Origin: HGM04593 sp045588485
GTDB taxonomy: Bacteria; Bacteroidota; Bacteroidia; Bacteroidales; Bacteroidaceae
DNA length: 7,378 bases
Assembly (NCBI GenBank): GCA_045588485.1
Contig: JAZNEI010000041.1
Span: 1 to 7,378, forward strand
Direction of reading: 5' to 3'
Shown piece by piece: positions 1 through 4,199 of the stretch (position 1 is its first letter; the number at the start of each line of letters is the position of its first letter). Both the position numbers and the translations under genes were made by a program. Under the pieces are notes generated by a model. It saw only the letters and a program-made list of their open reading frames with translations, had not been told where the DNA came from and did not search any database.

Positions 1-746
1 TCAAATGACAAAATAAAGTCTTTATCTGCCTCTGTTAATGCAGCATTGACTTGTGCAATCAGAGTTGTTCTCGCTTCTTCGTAGTCTGCATAACTAAATT
101 CGACATCAGACATTCCATTGAATTGCTTTTCTAAAGCGTCAGCTTGGTCAATGCTATTGGGTTGCAAAGATTCAATAATGGGTTTGTCGCTACCGAGTAG
201 GCATAACATAAAACCATCTTTCACATCGTCGAAAGATGAAATTTCCATATACTTGCAATCAAACAAATCTCGTGGATGCTGGCGACTCAATGCAGCAGTT
301 ATCTTACCACCATATAATTGTGAATATGACACAGTACGAGCTTTACATGCCATACTGAATTCTTGTTGAGCCTTGTCACACAACATTTTTTCTTCAATCA
401 CTCCGATTAGACCTCTCTTCGTGCCATTTACCTCAATCTTAACAGTTGCTCCGTTGAGTGTGCATTGCAATTTCCAAACATCATACTTCGGAACGACTTT
501 AATGCCAGGAACAGACTTCTCTATATTAGCTTTAAGAGTTTTTAGATGTTCGTTAATGGTTTTCAAACTCTCTTCTCTTTCCTGTATTGGAATGTAGGTC
601 AAGTCAATATCCACAGAGTAACGAGGCATATTCTTATGAAACAGATTGATGGCTGTTCCCCCGTGAACCGCAAAATCCTTGATACGATAAACTGAAGGCA
701 TAATGCGTATCAAAAGGGCTACTTGTTTTTTGTATATATCATTCAT
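1..746 (-). CDS. abiEii: AbiEii-type nucleotidyltransferase toxin (3' end cut by window)
   Basis: Toxin half of a type IV toxin-antitoxin or abortive-infection system (AbiEii/AbiGii, DUF1814 family). Members are cytoplasmic nucleotidyltransferases. I read 248 codons with no stop from ATG at 746-744 to the left edge, so the C-terminus lies outside the window. The nucleotidyltransferase signature is visible: GGT at residues 29-31, then RYSVDIDL with the acidic pair D46 and D48. A probable third acidic residue is E105 in KIEVN. The later family motif LYGGKITAALSR (K148) is followed by PRDLFD (P158, D160, D163). All key residues expected in the seen part are present, so the gene looks intact. The start was chosen because ATG AAT GAT opens this frame; another ATG at 742 is out of frame. 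The gene overlaps the end of the antitoxin gene by 8 bases, which implies translational coupling. Family call is firm; biological target is not known from sequence. Confidence 0.93.
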   Translation of the reverse strand, partial: MNDIYKKQVALLIRIMPSVYRIKDFAVHGGTAINLFHKNMPRYSVDIDLTYIPIQEREESLKTINEHLKTLKANIEKSVPGIKVVPKYDVWKLQCTLNGATVKIEVNGTKRGLIGVIEEKMLCDKAQQEFSMACKARTVSYSQLYGGKITAALSRQHPRDLFDCKYMEISSFDDVKDGFMLCLLGSDKPIIESLQPNSIDQADALEKQFNGMSDVEFSYADYEEARTTLIAQVNAALTEADKDFILSF

Positions 747-1503
747 ATTCGTTCAATTCTTTAGGTATTGTAATTCTATACTTCTTTATATATATTCCGT
801 TCTCTACTAATTGCTGCTTGGATGTGCCGAGATTTATTCTGTCTATATTCAGCATGTCGAACCAATAATGCCCTGCTTTTTCGGCCATATATAGGAAAAC
901 TCTTTTTATTCGCTGATTTTTTATATGTTCAAGCAGTGTTTGCACCACATCAGCACGCAATGAGGTTAATTGCTCCATTATATAGTATAAGTCCATGTAA
1001 TTATATTGTTGTGGAGCCAAAAGCAAGCATTCCATAAAAGCTTGTTCTGGAGAAGATACTAAAACATCAACACCCTCTATCTGTAAGGTACTTGTTTGGG
1101 GGGTATCAATCATTTTAGTGCTAAATGGCTTGAAATTCTTGTCAAAAGAATCACTTGTCATCCATTTGGGTATATTGGAATTATGATGGGCTACCATAAG
1201 TAAGGGCTTTCCCATCGGAACATAATGATTAAAGCCGAAAAGTTCCAATGCAGAATGTGCAGCCACTCTCGCCTTTTTATTTAACTGTTCATTATAACAA
1301 GACAATGCTGCGAATGAAGATAATGAATCTCCTGTACGATACATAACCCCTTTATCTAAAGTCGCAAGCCATCCAGATTGTCGATACTTTCTTATCAACT
1401 GATCTGAATAACCATTTTTCCTTAACCAATCAGAGAAAAAGAGTCCATTCTTCTTGCCTGACACAAGCAGTTGGTTTAATTTACTTTGATATTCTAAACT
1501 CAT
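739..1503 (-). CDS. abiEi: AbiEi-type antitoxin / transcriptional regulator
   Basis: Antitoxin of the type IV AbiE system, 254 residues. In this family the N-terminal domain is a winged helix that represses its own operon, and the C-terminal domain neutralises the toxin without needing stable protein contact. Here the N-terminal part (about 8-95) carries the expected pattern: a short helix-turn-helix with GYSDQLIRKYRQSGWL (31-46), then LDKGVMYRTGD (49-59), then RVAAHSALELFGFNHYVP (79-96). The C-terminal part contains VSSPEQAFMECLLLAP (149-164), a conserved-looking family segment (AbiEi_3 type). It is the first gene of the two-gene operon, and its stop lies within the toxin start (ATGAATGA). 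A Bacteroidetes promoter precedes it. Codon use looks more AT-rich than the mob genes. If the proposed element end at 1532-1541 is right, this gene is flanking DNA, not cargo. Confidence 0.92.
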   Translation of the reverse strand: MSLEYQSKLNQLLVSGKKNGLFFSDWLRKNGYSDQLIRKYRQSGWLATLDKGVMYRTGDSLSSFAALSCYNEQLNKKARVAAHSALELFGFNHYVPMGKPLLMVAHHNSNIPKWMTSDSFDKNFKPFSTKMIDTPQTSTLQIEGVDVLVSSPEQAFMECLLLAPQQYNYMDLYYIMEQLTSLRADVVQTLLEHIKNQRIKRVFLYMAEKAGHYWFDMLNIDRINLGTSKQQLVENGIYIKKYRITIPKELNEYE

Positions 1504-1531
1504 AGTTTATAATAAACGATTAAATTCAACC

Positions 1532-1541
1532 GCAAAGATAC
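1532..1541 (-). repeat. Candidate integrase core site, left end of element
   Basis: Minus strand GTATCTTTGC matches GTANNTTTGC, the ten-base consensus known for CTnDOT-type integration sites. A second match in the same orientation is at 7262-7271, just past the integrase gene. I found no other match in the window. The caveat is that the same bases form a -7 promoter element, which alone could explain this copy. Confidence 0.45.
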
Positions 1542-1565
1542 TGTTTTTCTTGATAAGCACAATAA
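1533..1565 (-). promoter_or_regulatory. Bacteroidetes promoter of the abiE operon
   Basis: On the minus strand TATCTTTG (1540-1533) matches the -7 consensus TAnnTTTG exactly. TTATTG (1565-1560) lies 19 bases upstream and fits the -33 TTG-type element at the usual spacing. The AbiEi ATG is about 30 bases downstream of the -7 box. The -7 box lies entirely inside the candidate integrase core site at 1532-1541. Confidence 0.75.
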
Positions 1566-1569
1566 ATAC

Positions 1570-1628
1570 GGTTGCTTTTATTCGTCTAAACTAAACCTAT
1601 GGTATAGAATAAGCAATTAAAAGCAACC
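1570..1628. repeat. Nested inverted repeat upstream of the abiE promoter
   Basis: GGTTGCTTTTA (1570-1580) is perfectly repeated in inverse as TAAAAGCAACC (1618-1628). Within or overlapping it TTATTC (1578-1583) pairs with GAATAA (1607-1612). The centre holds CTAAACC-TAT-GGTATAG (1591-1607, one mismatch). The dyad lies between the 3' end of the regulator gene and the -33 box, whose edge is only 4 bases away. It could be an operator (AbiEi proteins are known to bind inverted repeats in their own promoters), an integrase/accessory-protein site near the element end, or a terminator for the regulator genes. There is no T-run next to it, which speaks against the last. Confidence 0.6.
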
Positions 1629-1647
1629 ATTTATGACAAAGGAACGA

Positions 1648-1959
1648 TTATCCACTATCCCGTAACCTATACGCCTCCTTGAATCCACTCATTATTGTCC
1701 GCTGTACATCGGAAGTGCGATAGAGAATTTTACCACCTACCTGTATGTAGGACAAGATGCCGTTGTTACGATAATCCTGGAGTGTTCTTCGGCTCACTTT
1801 CAAAATATGAGCGACCTCCTTGTCGGTCAGCAGTTCATCGTTGAACGCACGCGGCTGTCGGCTTTCAAACATCTTCTCAATTGACATCAATAGCCTGTCG
1901 ATGCTTGAGTGGAACATCTTTACCCACTCATGGTCTTTCTCTCTGATTTCATTGTTCAT
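1648..1959 (-). CDS. Small helix-turn-helix protein (excisionase-like, HTH_17 type), copy 1
   Basis: 103 residues. The C-terminal half is a MerR/excisionase-like helix-turn-helix: LLTDKEVAHILKVSRRTLQD (43-62), then YRNNGILSYIQVGGKILYR (63-81) as the wing, then a short helix SDVQRTI (83-89). The first 40 residues are a predicted helical, charged N-terminal extension (HEWVKMFHSSIDRLLMSIEKMF). The fold and size are those of the small DNA-binding proteins paired in Bacteroidetes mobile elements, used as excision directionality factors or regulators; which role applies here cannot be told. It follows its paralogue at 2004-2315 with a gap of 44 bases and no visible own promoter, so both are probably one transcript. 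Confidence 0.85.
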   Translation of the reverse strand: MNNEIREKDHEWVKMFHSSIDRLLMSIEKMFESRQPRAFNDELLTDKEVAHILKVSRRTLQDYRNNGILSYIQVGGKILYRTSDVQRTIMSGFKEAYRLRDSG

Positions 1960-2003
1960 AGGCTCTAAGTATTATTTGTTGTTAGCTCATTCATTTCACT
2001 TGG

Positions 2004-2315
2004 TCAAATGGTTCGACCTCGCCATTTGGCTTCCTTGCGTCTATCCTCCACAATTTTGATAATACGTTCAACATCCTCAGGACGATAGTATGTCTTGTTG
2101 CCAATCTTGCTGAATGCAAGCGTCCCGTTATCACGGAGTGTCTGCAATGTCCTCGGACTGATACGCAGCTTTCGGCATACATCGTGGTTATCCATCCACT
2201 CGTCAATTTTCTTCTCACCGTGTCGGCGACAAAGATTATCCACTCGCTGCACGAAGTACTCAAACTTGGCAGCAATTCCCTCAAAGGTTCTCTCTTCAAA
2301 ACTGATGATGTTCAT
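2004..2315 (-). CDS. Small helix-turn-helix protein (excisionase-like, HTH_17 type), copy 2
   Basis: 103 residues from the ATG at 2315-2313. A TTG three codons further upstream (2324) would also be in frame, but ATG is preferred. The order matches copy 1: a helical N-terminal region (FEGIAAKFEYFVQRVDNLCR, 11-30), then the helix-turn-helix DNHDVCRKLRISPRTLQTLR (42-61), the wing DNGTLAFSKIGNKTYYR (62-78) and PEDVERIIKIVED (79-91). A basic tail KEAKWRGR follows. A DNA-binding regulator or excisionase is likely. It is the promoter-proximal gene of the pair and diverges from the mobilization genes across a long repeat-rich spacer. An overlapping minus-strand frame at 1991-2299 has no recognisable domain and is treated as a shadow. 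Confidence 0.85.
   Translation of the reverse strand: MNIISFEERTFEGIAAKFEYFVQRVDNLCRRHGEKKIDEWMDNHDVCRKLRISPRTLQTLRDNGTLAFSKIGNKTYYRPEDVERIIKIVEDRRKEAKWRGRTI
2005..2028 (-). repeat. Hairpin over the stop codon of HTH copy 2
   Basis: CAAATGG (2005-2011) and CCATTTG (2022-2028) form a perfect 7-base-pair stem with a 10-base loop. It covers the last codons and the stop (2004-2006) of the upstream regulator gene and lies 45 bases before the next start. It may affect termination or coupling between the two regulator genes. There is no T-run, so it is not a typical terminator. Confidence 0.45.
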
Positions 2316-2379
2316 TGTTGTCAATATTTATAGTTACACATTTTTTCGTTGTTCGTACTGCAAATAAAAGCAGTAAAAA

Positions 2380-2419
2380 TCACACTGCAATGGTGGTGTC
2401 TATACGTGTCGTAGTGTGA
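2380..2419. repeat. Inverted repeat TCACACT / AGTGTGA upstream of HTH genes
   Basis: TCACACT (2380-2386) and AGTGTGA (2413-2419) are perfect inverse copies. Directly after the arms GCAATG (2387-2392) and CATTGC (2425-2430) are also inverse copies. ACTGCAA occurs twice as a direct repeat (2357-2363 and 2384-2390), with AGTGCAA at 2437-2443. It lies 65-115 bases upstream of the HTH copy 2 start, where an operator or promoter is expected. Confidence 0.4.
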
Positions 2420-2593
2420 CATATCATTGCGTATTGAGTGCAAAGAAATATAAGAGTTGTTACACTTCAATGACTCATCTGGTCTGTTGCAGTATATGGC
2501 ACAGTTCGTGGCACTTTAACCGCCTATTCCAATGGTTATACTTATATATTAGGTATAGTCATCACACCTACACACTGAGTTTCCTATTAAAGC

Positions 2594-2692
2594 GACTGCC
2601 CGTTTCGGATCTTGTCCGTAGCATTGACGTTTATCAGACCGATGCTTATCCGTCTGCCAAACTTTTTCCCCAAACAGCCGAAACGGACAGCC
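2594..2692. repeat. Long inverted repeat with 15-base arms
   Basis: The left arm 2594-2608 ends in CCGTTTCGG (2600-2608); the right arm 2678-2692 begins with CCGAAACGG (2678-2686). The outer six positions pair except for two mismatches, giving 13 of 15 paired. The 69-base interior contains a further stem, AGCATTG / CGATGCT, with one G-T pair (2620-2626 and 2639-2645). TGTCCGT (2613-2619) can instead pair with ACGGACA (2683-2689), so two structures compete. Confidence 0.5.
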
Positions 2693-2713
2693 TCTAATCA
2701 GCCATAACAGGAT

Positions 2714-2759
2714 GGCAGACATACCGACTCCCGAAGTCTCGGTAATCCGTATGTCCTCC
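2714..2759. repeat. Compound hairpin GACATAC / GTATGTC
   Basis: GACATAC (2718-2724) pairs perfectly with GTATGTC (2749-2755), and an outer GG/CC pair extends it to 2714-2759 across a 2x2 internal loop. Inside, GACT (2726-2729) pairs with AGTC (2735-2738) around loop CCCGA. A small separate hairpin GCCAT-AACAGG-ATGGC (2701-2716) overlaps the left edge. It could be an RNA structure or a protein-binding site. Confidence 0.45.
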
Positions 2760-2764
2760 ATCGA

Positions 2765-2793
2765 AATTAAGGTCTTAATTGCTCCAAATTAAG
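2765..2793. promoter_or_regulatory. Palindromic operator-like site, AATTAAG half-sites
   Basis: AATTAAG (2765-2771), GT, CTTAATT (2774-2780) is a perfect 7+2+7 palindrome. A third half-site AATTAAG follows at 2787-2793, so the second and third also form a hairpin with loop GCTCCA. A fourth half-site CTTAATT lies at 2884-2890, and both CTTAATT copies continue as CTTAATTGC. Repeated half-sites in a control region suggest a dimeric DNA-binding protein. Confidence 0.45.
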
Positions 2794-2807
2794 CTTTTGT
2801 TCCTGAT

Positions 2808-2835
2808 TTCTTCCCAACCCCAAATATTGGAAGAA
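2808..2835. repeat. Hairpin TTCTTCC / GGAAGAA
   Basis: TTCTTCC (2808-2814) pairs with GGAAGAA (2829-2835), and AA (2816-2817) with TT (2827-2828) across one bulged C. The loop is CCCCAAATA. No T-run follows. Confidence 0.35.
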
Positions 2836-2953
2836 TTGGGCATTCGTCACCGTTCGTTCACCTTCCTAATGAGCAGAACTATACTTAATTGCCTAATGCA
2901 ATCCATTCGTTTCACTCCCCGAATTATACACATTTATTTTGCTCACAACAATT

Positions 2954-2975
2954 GGTCAATGTGCGCACAGAGACC
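2954..2975. promoter_or_regulatory. Strong palindrome just before the first mob-operon gene
   Basis: The centre TGTGCGCACA (2960-2969) is a perfect 10-base palindrome. It is flanked at equal distance by GGTC (2954-2957) and GACC (2972-2975), so 18 of 22 positions are symmetric. It ends 27 bases before the ATG at 3003. This is a likely operator for a dimeric repressor, or a 5' UTR hairpin. Confidence 0.55.
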
Positions 2976-3002
2976 TGAGTGATAACCAAAAAAATTGCAA
3001 AT

Positions 3003-3476
3003 ATGAAAAAGACCGAATCAATTGAAAAAGACGCTTTGACTGAAATTATGAGTCCGAGCGTATCGCCATCGGCAGCGAGAGATGCCGAAGTTAAAAAGAG
3101 TGTTGAAATGGCATTGCAGGATTTTACGCCCAAGAATCGTATTGCCGACTCTGTAATCGATGAGGAGGCAGTAGCCGAGCCACAATCCGTTATGGATGTT
3201 TCAATCATTACAGAGGAGCCGCCACCTATCCAACGCAGAGTGAGTAGCAAGCAACGCAAGCTCTCGTTGGAGGAGTACCGCAATGCTTATCTAAAAGTAC
3301 CCGTCATTATCGACCGTAAACCTGTATTTGTCAGTTGCGAGGTAAGGGATAGACTTGAAGATTATGTTCGCAAACTCGGAGGTCGCAAGATGAGTGTTTC
3401 AGGCTTGCTTGAGAACATCGCCCGACAACACCTCGACACCTACGATGCCGACTTTGAGCAGTGGAGAAAATTGTAG
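3003..3476 (+). CDS. DUF3408-like mobilization accessory protein
   Basis: 157 residues from the ATG at 3003; a GTG at 2979 is in frame but would add only eight residues. The first 80 residues are charged and probably disordered. Residues 83-157 are a compact basic domain: RKLSLEEYRNAYLKVPVIID (85-104), KPVFVSCEVRDRLEDYVRKL (106-125), GGRKMSVSGLLENIARQHL (126-144) and a C-terminal DADFEQWRKL. The beta strand followed by two helices resembles a ribbon-helix-helix DNA-binding fold and the DUF3408 family of Bacteroidetes mobile elements. Position just upstream of the folded region and the mob genes suggests it binds element DNA, as a relaxosome component or regulator; this is inference. The stop codon touches the first hairpin of the folded region. 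Confidence 0.8.
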   Translation: MKKTESIEKDALTEIMSPSVSPSAARDAEVKKSVEMALQDFTPKNRIADSVIDEEAVAEPQSVMDVSIITEEPPPIQRRVSSKQRKLSLEEYRNAYLKVPVIIDRKPVFVSCEVRDRLEDYVRKLGGRKMSVSGLLENIARQHLDTYDADFEQWRKL

Positions 3477-3539
3477 TGCTGACCTGACGGATAGCCTGCG
3501 ATAAAGCAAGAATCCGAGAGTGCGAGAGGTCGGAAGCAC
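3476..3539 (+). repeat. Stem-loop at the stop codon of the DUF3408-like gene
   Basis: GTGCT-GACCT (3476-3485) pairs with AGGTC (3527-3531) and AGCAC (3535-3539), with a three-base bulge GGA. CGGAT (3488-3492) pairs with ATCCG (3512-3516) further in. No T-run follows, so a rho-independent terminator is unlikely. Confidence 0.6.
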
Positions 3540-3542
3540 GGA

Positions 3543-3582
3543 ATAATGGAAGCAACCGATATACCGCTCACGGTACCATTAT
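3543..3582 (+). repeat. Stem-loop ATAATGG / CCATTAT with inner hairpin
   Basis: ATAATGG (3543-3549) pairs with CCATTAT (3576-3582). Inside its right half TACCG-CTCA-CGGTA (3562-3575) is a perfect five-base-pair hairpin with a CTCA loop. Confidence 0.5.
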
Positions 3583-3616
3583 CAGCGACTGAAAAAGGCA
3601 CTCTCTGCAATCGAAA

Positions 3617-3631
3617 ACCGTCAATGACGGT
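3617..3631 (+). repeat. Perfect hairpin ACCGTC-AAT-GACGGT
   Basis: Six base pairs with a three-base loop (3617-3622 and 3626-3631). Part of the structured region upstream of mobC. Confidence 0.5.
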
Positions 3632-3639
3632 GGACGCAA

Positions 3640-3655
3640 CAAGACCTCAGTCTTG
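3640..3655 (+). repeat. Perfect hairpin CAAGAC-CTCA-GTCTTG
   Basis: Six base pairs (3640-3645 and 3650-3655) closed by the same CTCA tetraloop as the hairpin at 3562-3575. It is directly adjacent to the large stem beginning at 3656. Confidence 0.5.
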
Positions 3656-3734
3656 GGGTGTAGCGAGGTTATCTTTCGGGATGCCGAAAAATGTCGGCGG
3701 GTCCGCCATTGCACCCGAAAACCTCGCTCCACCC
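3656..3734 (+). repeat. Large compound stem with 15-base arms
   Basis: The left arm GGGTGTAGCGAGGTT (3656-3670) pairs with AACCTCGCTCCACCC (3720-3734) with a single mismatch (3661 against 3729). After a four-base bulge (3671-3674) the stem continues with TTCGGG (3675-3680) against CCCGAA (3714-3719), then TGC/GCA. The apex can also form GCCGA / TCGGC (3683-3687, 3694-3698). This is the strongest secondary structure in the window. Confidence 0.7.
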
Positions 3735-3745
3735 TGAAGGTGGAG
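3727..3745 (+). repeat. Hairpin CTCCACC-CTGAA-GGTGGAG, competing with the large stem
   Basis: A perfect seven-base-pair stem (3727-3733 and 3739-3745) with a five-base loop. Its left arm uses bases 3727-3733 that belong to the right arm of the 3656-3734 stem, so the outer part of that stem and this hairpin exclude each other. Confidence 0.6.
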
Positions 3746-3746
3746 G

Positions 3747-3773
3747 CAATCCGCTCCCGATGGTCGCAGATTG
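3747..3773 (+). repeat. Short stem CAATC / GATTG before mobC
   Basis: CAATC (3747-3751) and GATTG (3769-3773) pair around a 17-base loop, 43 bases before the mobC start. Five base pairs only, so weak by itself. Confidence 0.3.
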
Positions 3774-3815
3774 TGAAAAGCTAAATTGAAAATCAATAAC
3801 CAAGAAAAAATCGCG

Positions 3816-4199
3816 ATGAAGAATAATAAGAAAACAAACAAATCAAAGCCCAGAGGCAGACCACAGGTCAGCACTCTGAAGCGCCTCACAAAATCGGTAA
3901 CGGTGAAGTTCTCGAAGCCCGACTATGAGAAGCTACGCCACCGAAGCAAGAATGCCAATCGTACACTTGCCGAGTACATAAGAGATGCGGCTTTTGATGC
4001 CCGAATAGTCGCCAAACATTCGGCTGAGGATGCAGCCATAATCCGCAACCTTACAGGTATGGCGAACAACCTTAATCAGCTGACGAAGCTGTCGCATCAG
4101 ACGGGATTCTATCGCACAAAGAATATAGTGATGGAAGTTCTTGAAAAACTCAAGTCGATAATGAGCGGCTATAAAGCCGAAGAAAGGAGGTGCAGATGA
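3816..4199 (+). CDS. mobC: MobC-like relaxosome accessory protein
   Basis: 127 residues from the ATG at 3816; a TTG at 3786 is in frame but adds only ten low-complexity residues. A lysine-rich head (KNNKKTNKSKPRGRP) is followed by a ribbon-helix-helix-like segment: KSVTVKFSKPDYEKLRHRSK (26-45) and NRTLAEYIRDAAF (48-60). The family hallmark of bacterial mobilization proteins follows: IIRNLTGMANNLNQLTKLSH (75-94), then a helix to the end. MobC-family proteins bind near oriT and help the relaxase open and nick the DNA. It comes right after the folded candidate oriT, and its stop overlaps the relaxase start (ATGA). The name mobC is by family; Bacteroides literature sometimes calls the equivalent gene mobA. 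Confidence 0.88.
   Translation: MKNNKKTNKSKPRGRPQVSTLKRLTKSVTVKFSKPDYEKLRHRSKNANRTLAEYIRDAAFDARIVAKHSAEDAAIIRNLTGMANNLNQLTKLSHQTGFYRTKNIVMEVLEKLKSIMSGYKAEERRCR
4184..4190 (+). promoter_or_regulatory. Strong Shine-Dalgarno for the relaxase
   Basis: AAGGAGG lies five bases before the ATG at 4196 and inside the last codons of mobC. It decides the relaxase start against the GTG at 4190, which is part of the same sequence. Such a full match is unusual in Bacteroidetes, where starts are mostly A-rich without Shine-Dalgarno. Confidence 0.7.

Larger units (their letters stand above)
2316..3002. other. Gene-free divergent control region, rich in inverted repeats
   Basis: 687 bases lie between the minus-strand regulator genes and the plus-strand mobilization genes. 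Short open frames exist on both strands (for example 2549-2761 minus and 2416-2697 plus), but none has a recognisable domain and they are interrupted by structured DNA. The stretch holds at least five separate inverted repeats, listed individually. No full TAnnTTTG promoter box was found on either strand; TATTTTG at 2935-2941 on the plus strand is the nearest partial match before the 3003 start. It probably contains the divergent promoters and operators, and possibly a small RNA. Confidence 0.6.
3476..3773 (+). other. Highly structured gene-free region, candidate oriT or structured leader
   Basis: About 300 bases between the DUF3408-like gene and mobC contain one hairpin after another, listed separately at 3476-3539, 3543-3582, 3617-3631, 3640-3655, 3656-3734, 3727-3745 and 3747-3773. 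GC content is visibly higher than in the neighbouring genes. The open frames crossing it (3546-3737 plus, 3647-3889 minus) show no domain. In mobilizable elements the origin of transfer usually lies beside the relaxosome genes and carries inverted repeats next to the nick, so oriT is the leading idea. A cis-regulatory RNA of the mob operon or a small RNA is the alternative. No nick site can be named from sequence. Confidence 0.55.

Noticed and set aside
118..597. Plus-strand open frames at 118-369 and 373-597
   Set aside because: They lie antisense to the AbiEii gene, whose motifs prove the minus-strand frame; no domain of their own.
1991..2299. 102-residue minus-strand frame
   Set aside because: Overlaps the HTH copy 2 gene in another frame; it is cysteine/arginine-rich without a domain, while the other frame has a clear helix-turn-helix.
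2416..2761. Small frames 2416-2697 (plus) and 2549-2761 (minus)
   Set aside because: No recognisable domain or start context; they run across the inverted repeats of the control region. A tiny real protein cannot be excluded.
3476..3539. Rho-independent terminator after the DUF3408-like gene
   Set aside because: The stem is good but no T-run follows, and further stems continue downstream.
3670..3677. TATCTTTC as a -7 promoter box for mobC
   Set aside because: One base off TAnnTTTG, no TTG at 19-21 bases upstream, and it lies inside the large stem.
3656..3734. Group II intron, integron attC or retron RNA
   Set aside because: No reverse transcriptase or intron-encoded protein and no intron domain V-like hairpin recognised; no integron integrase or cassette layout.
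3546..3889. Frames 3546-3737 (plus) and 3647-3889 (minus)
   Set aside because: Composition follows the hairpins, the minus frame runs into mobC antisense, and neither has a domain.
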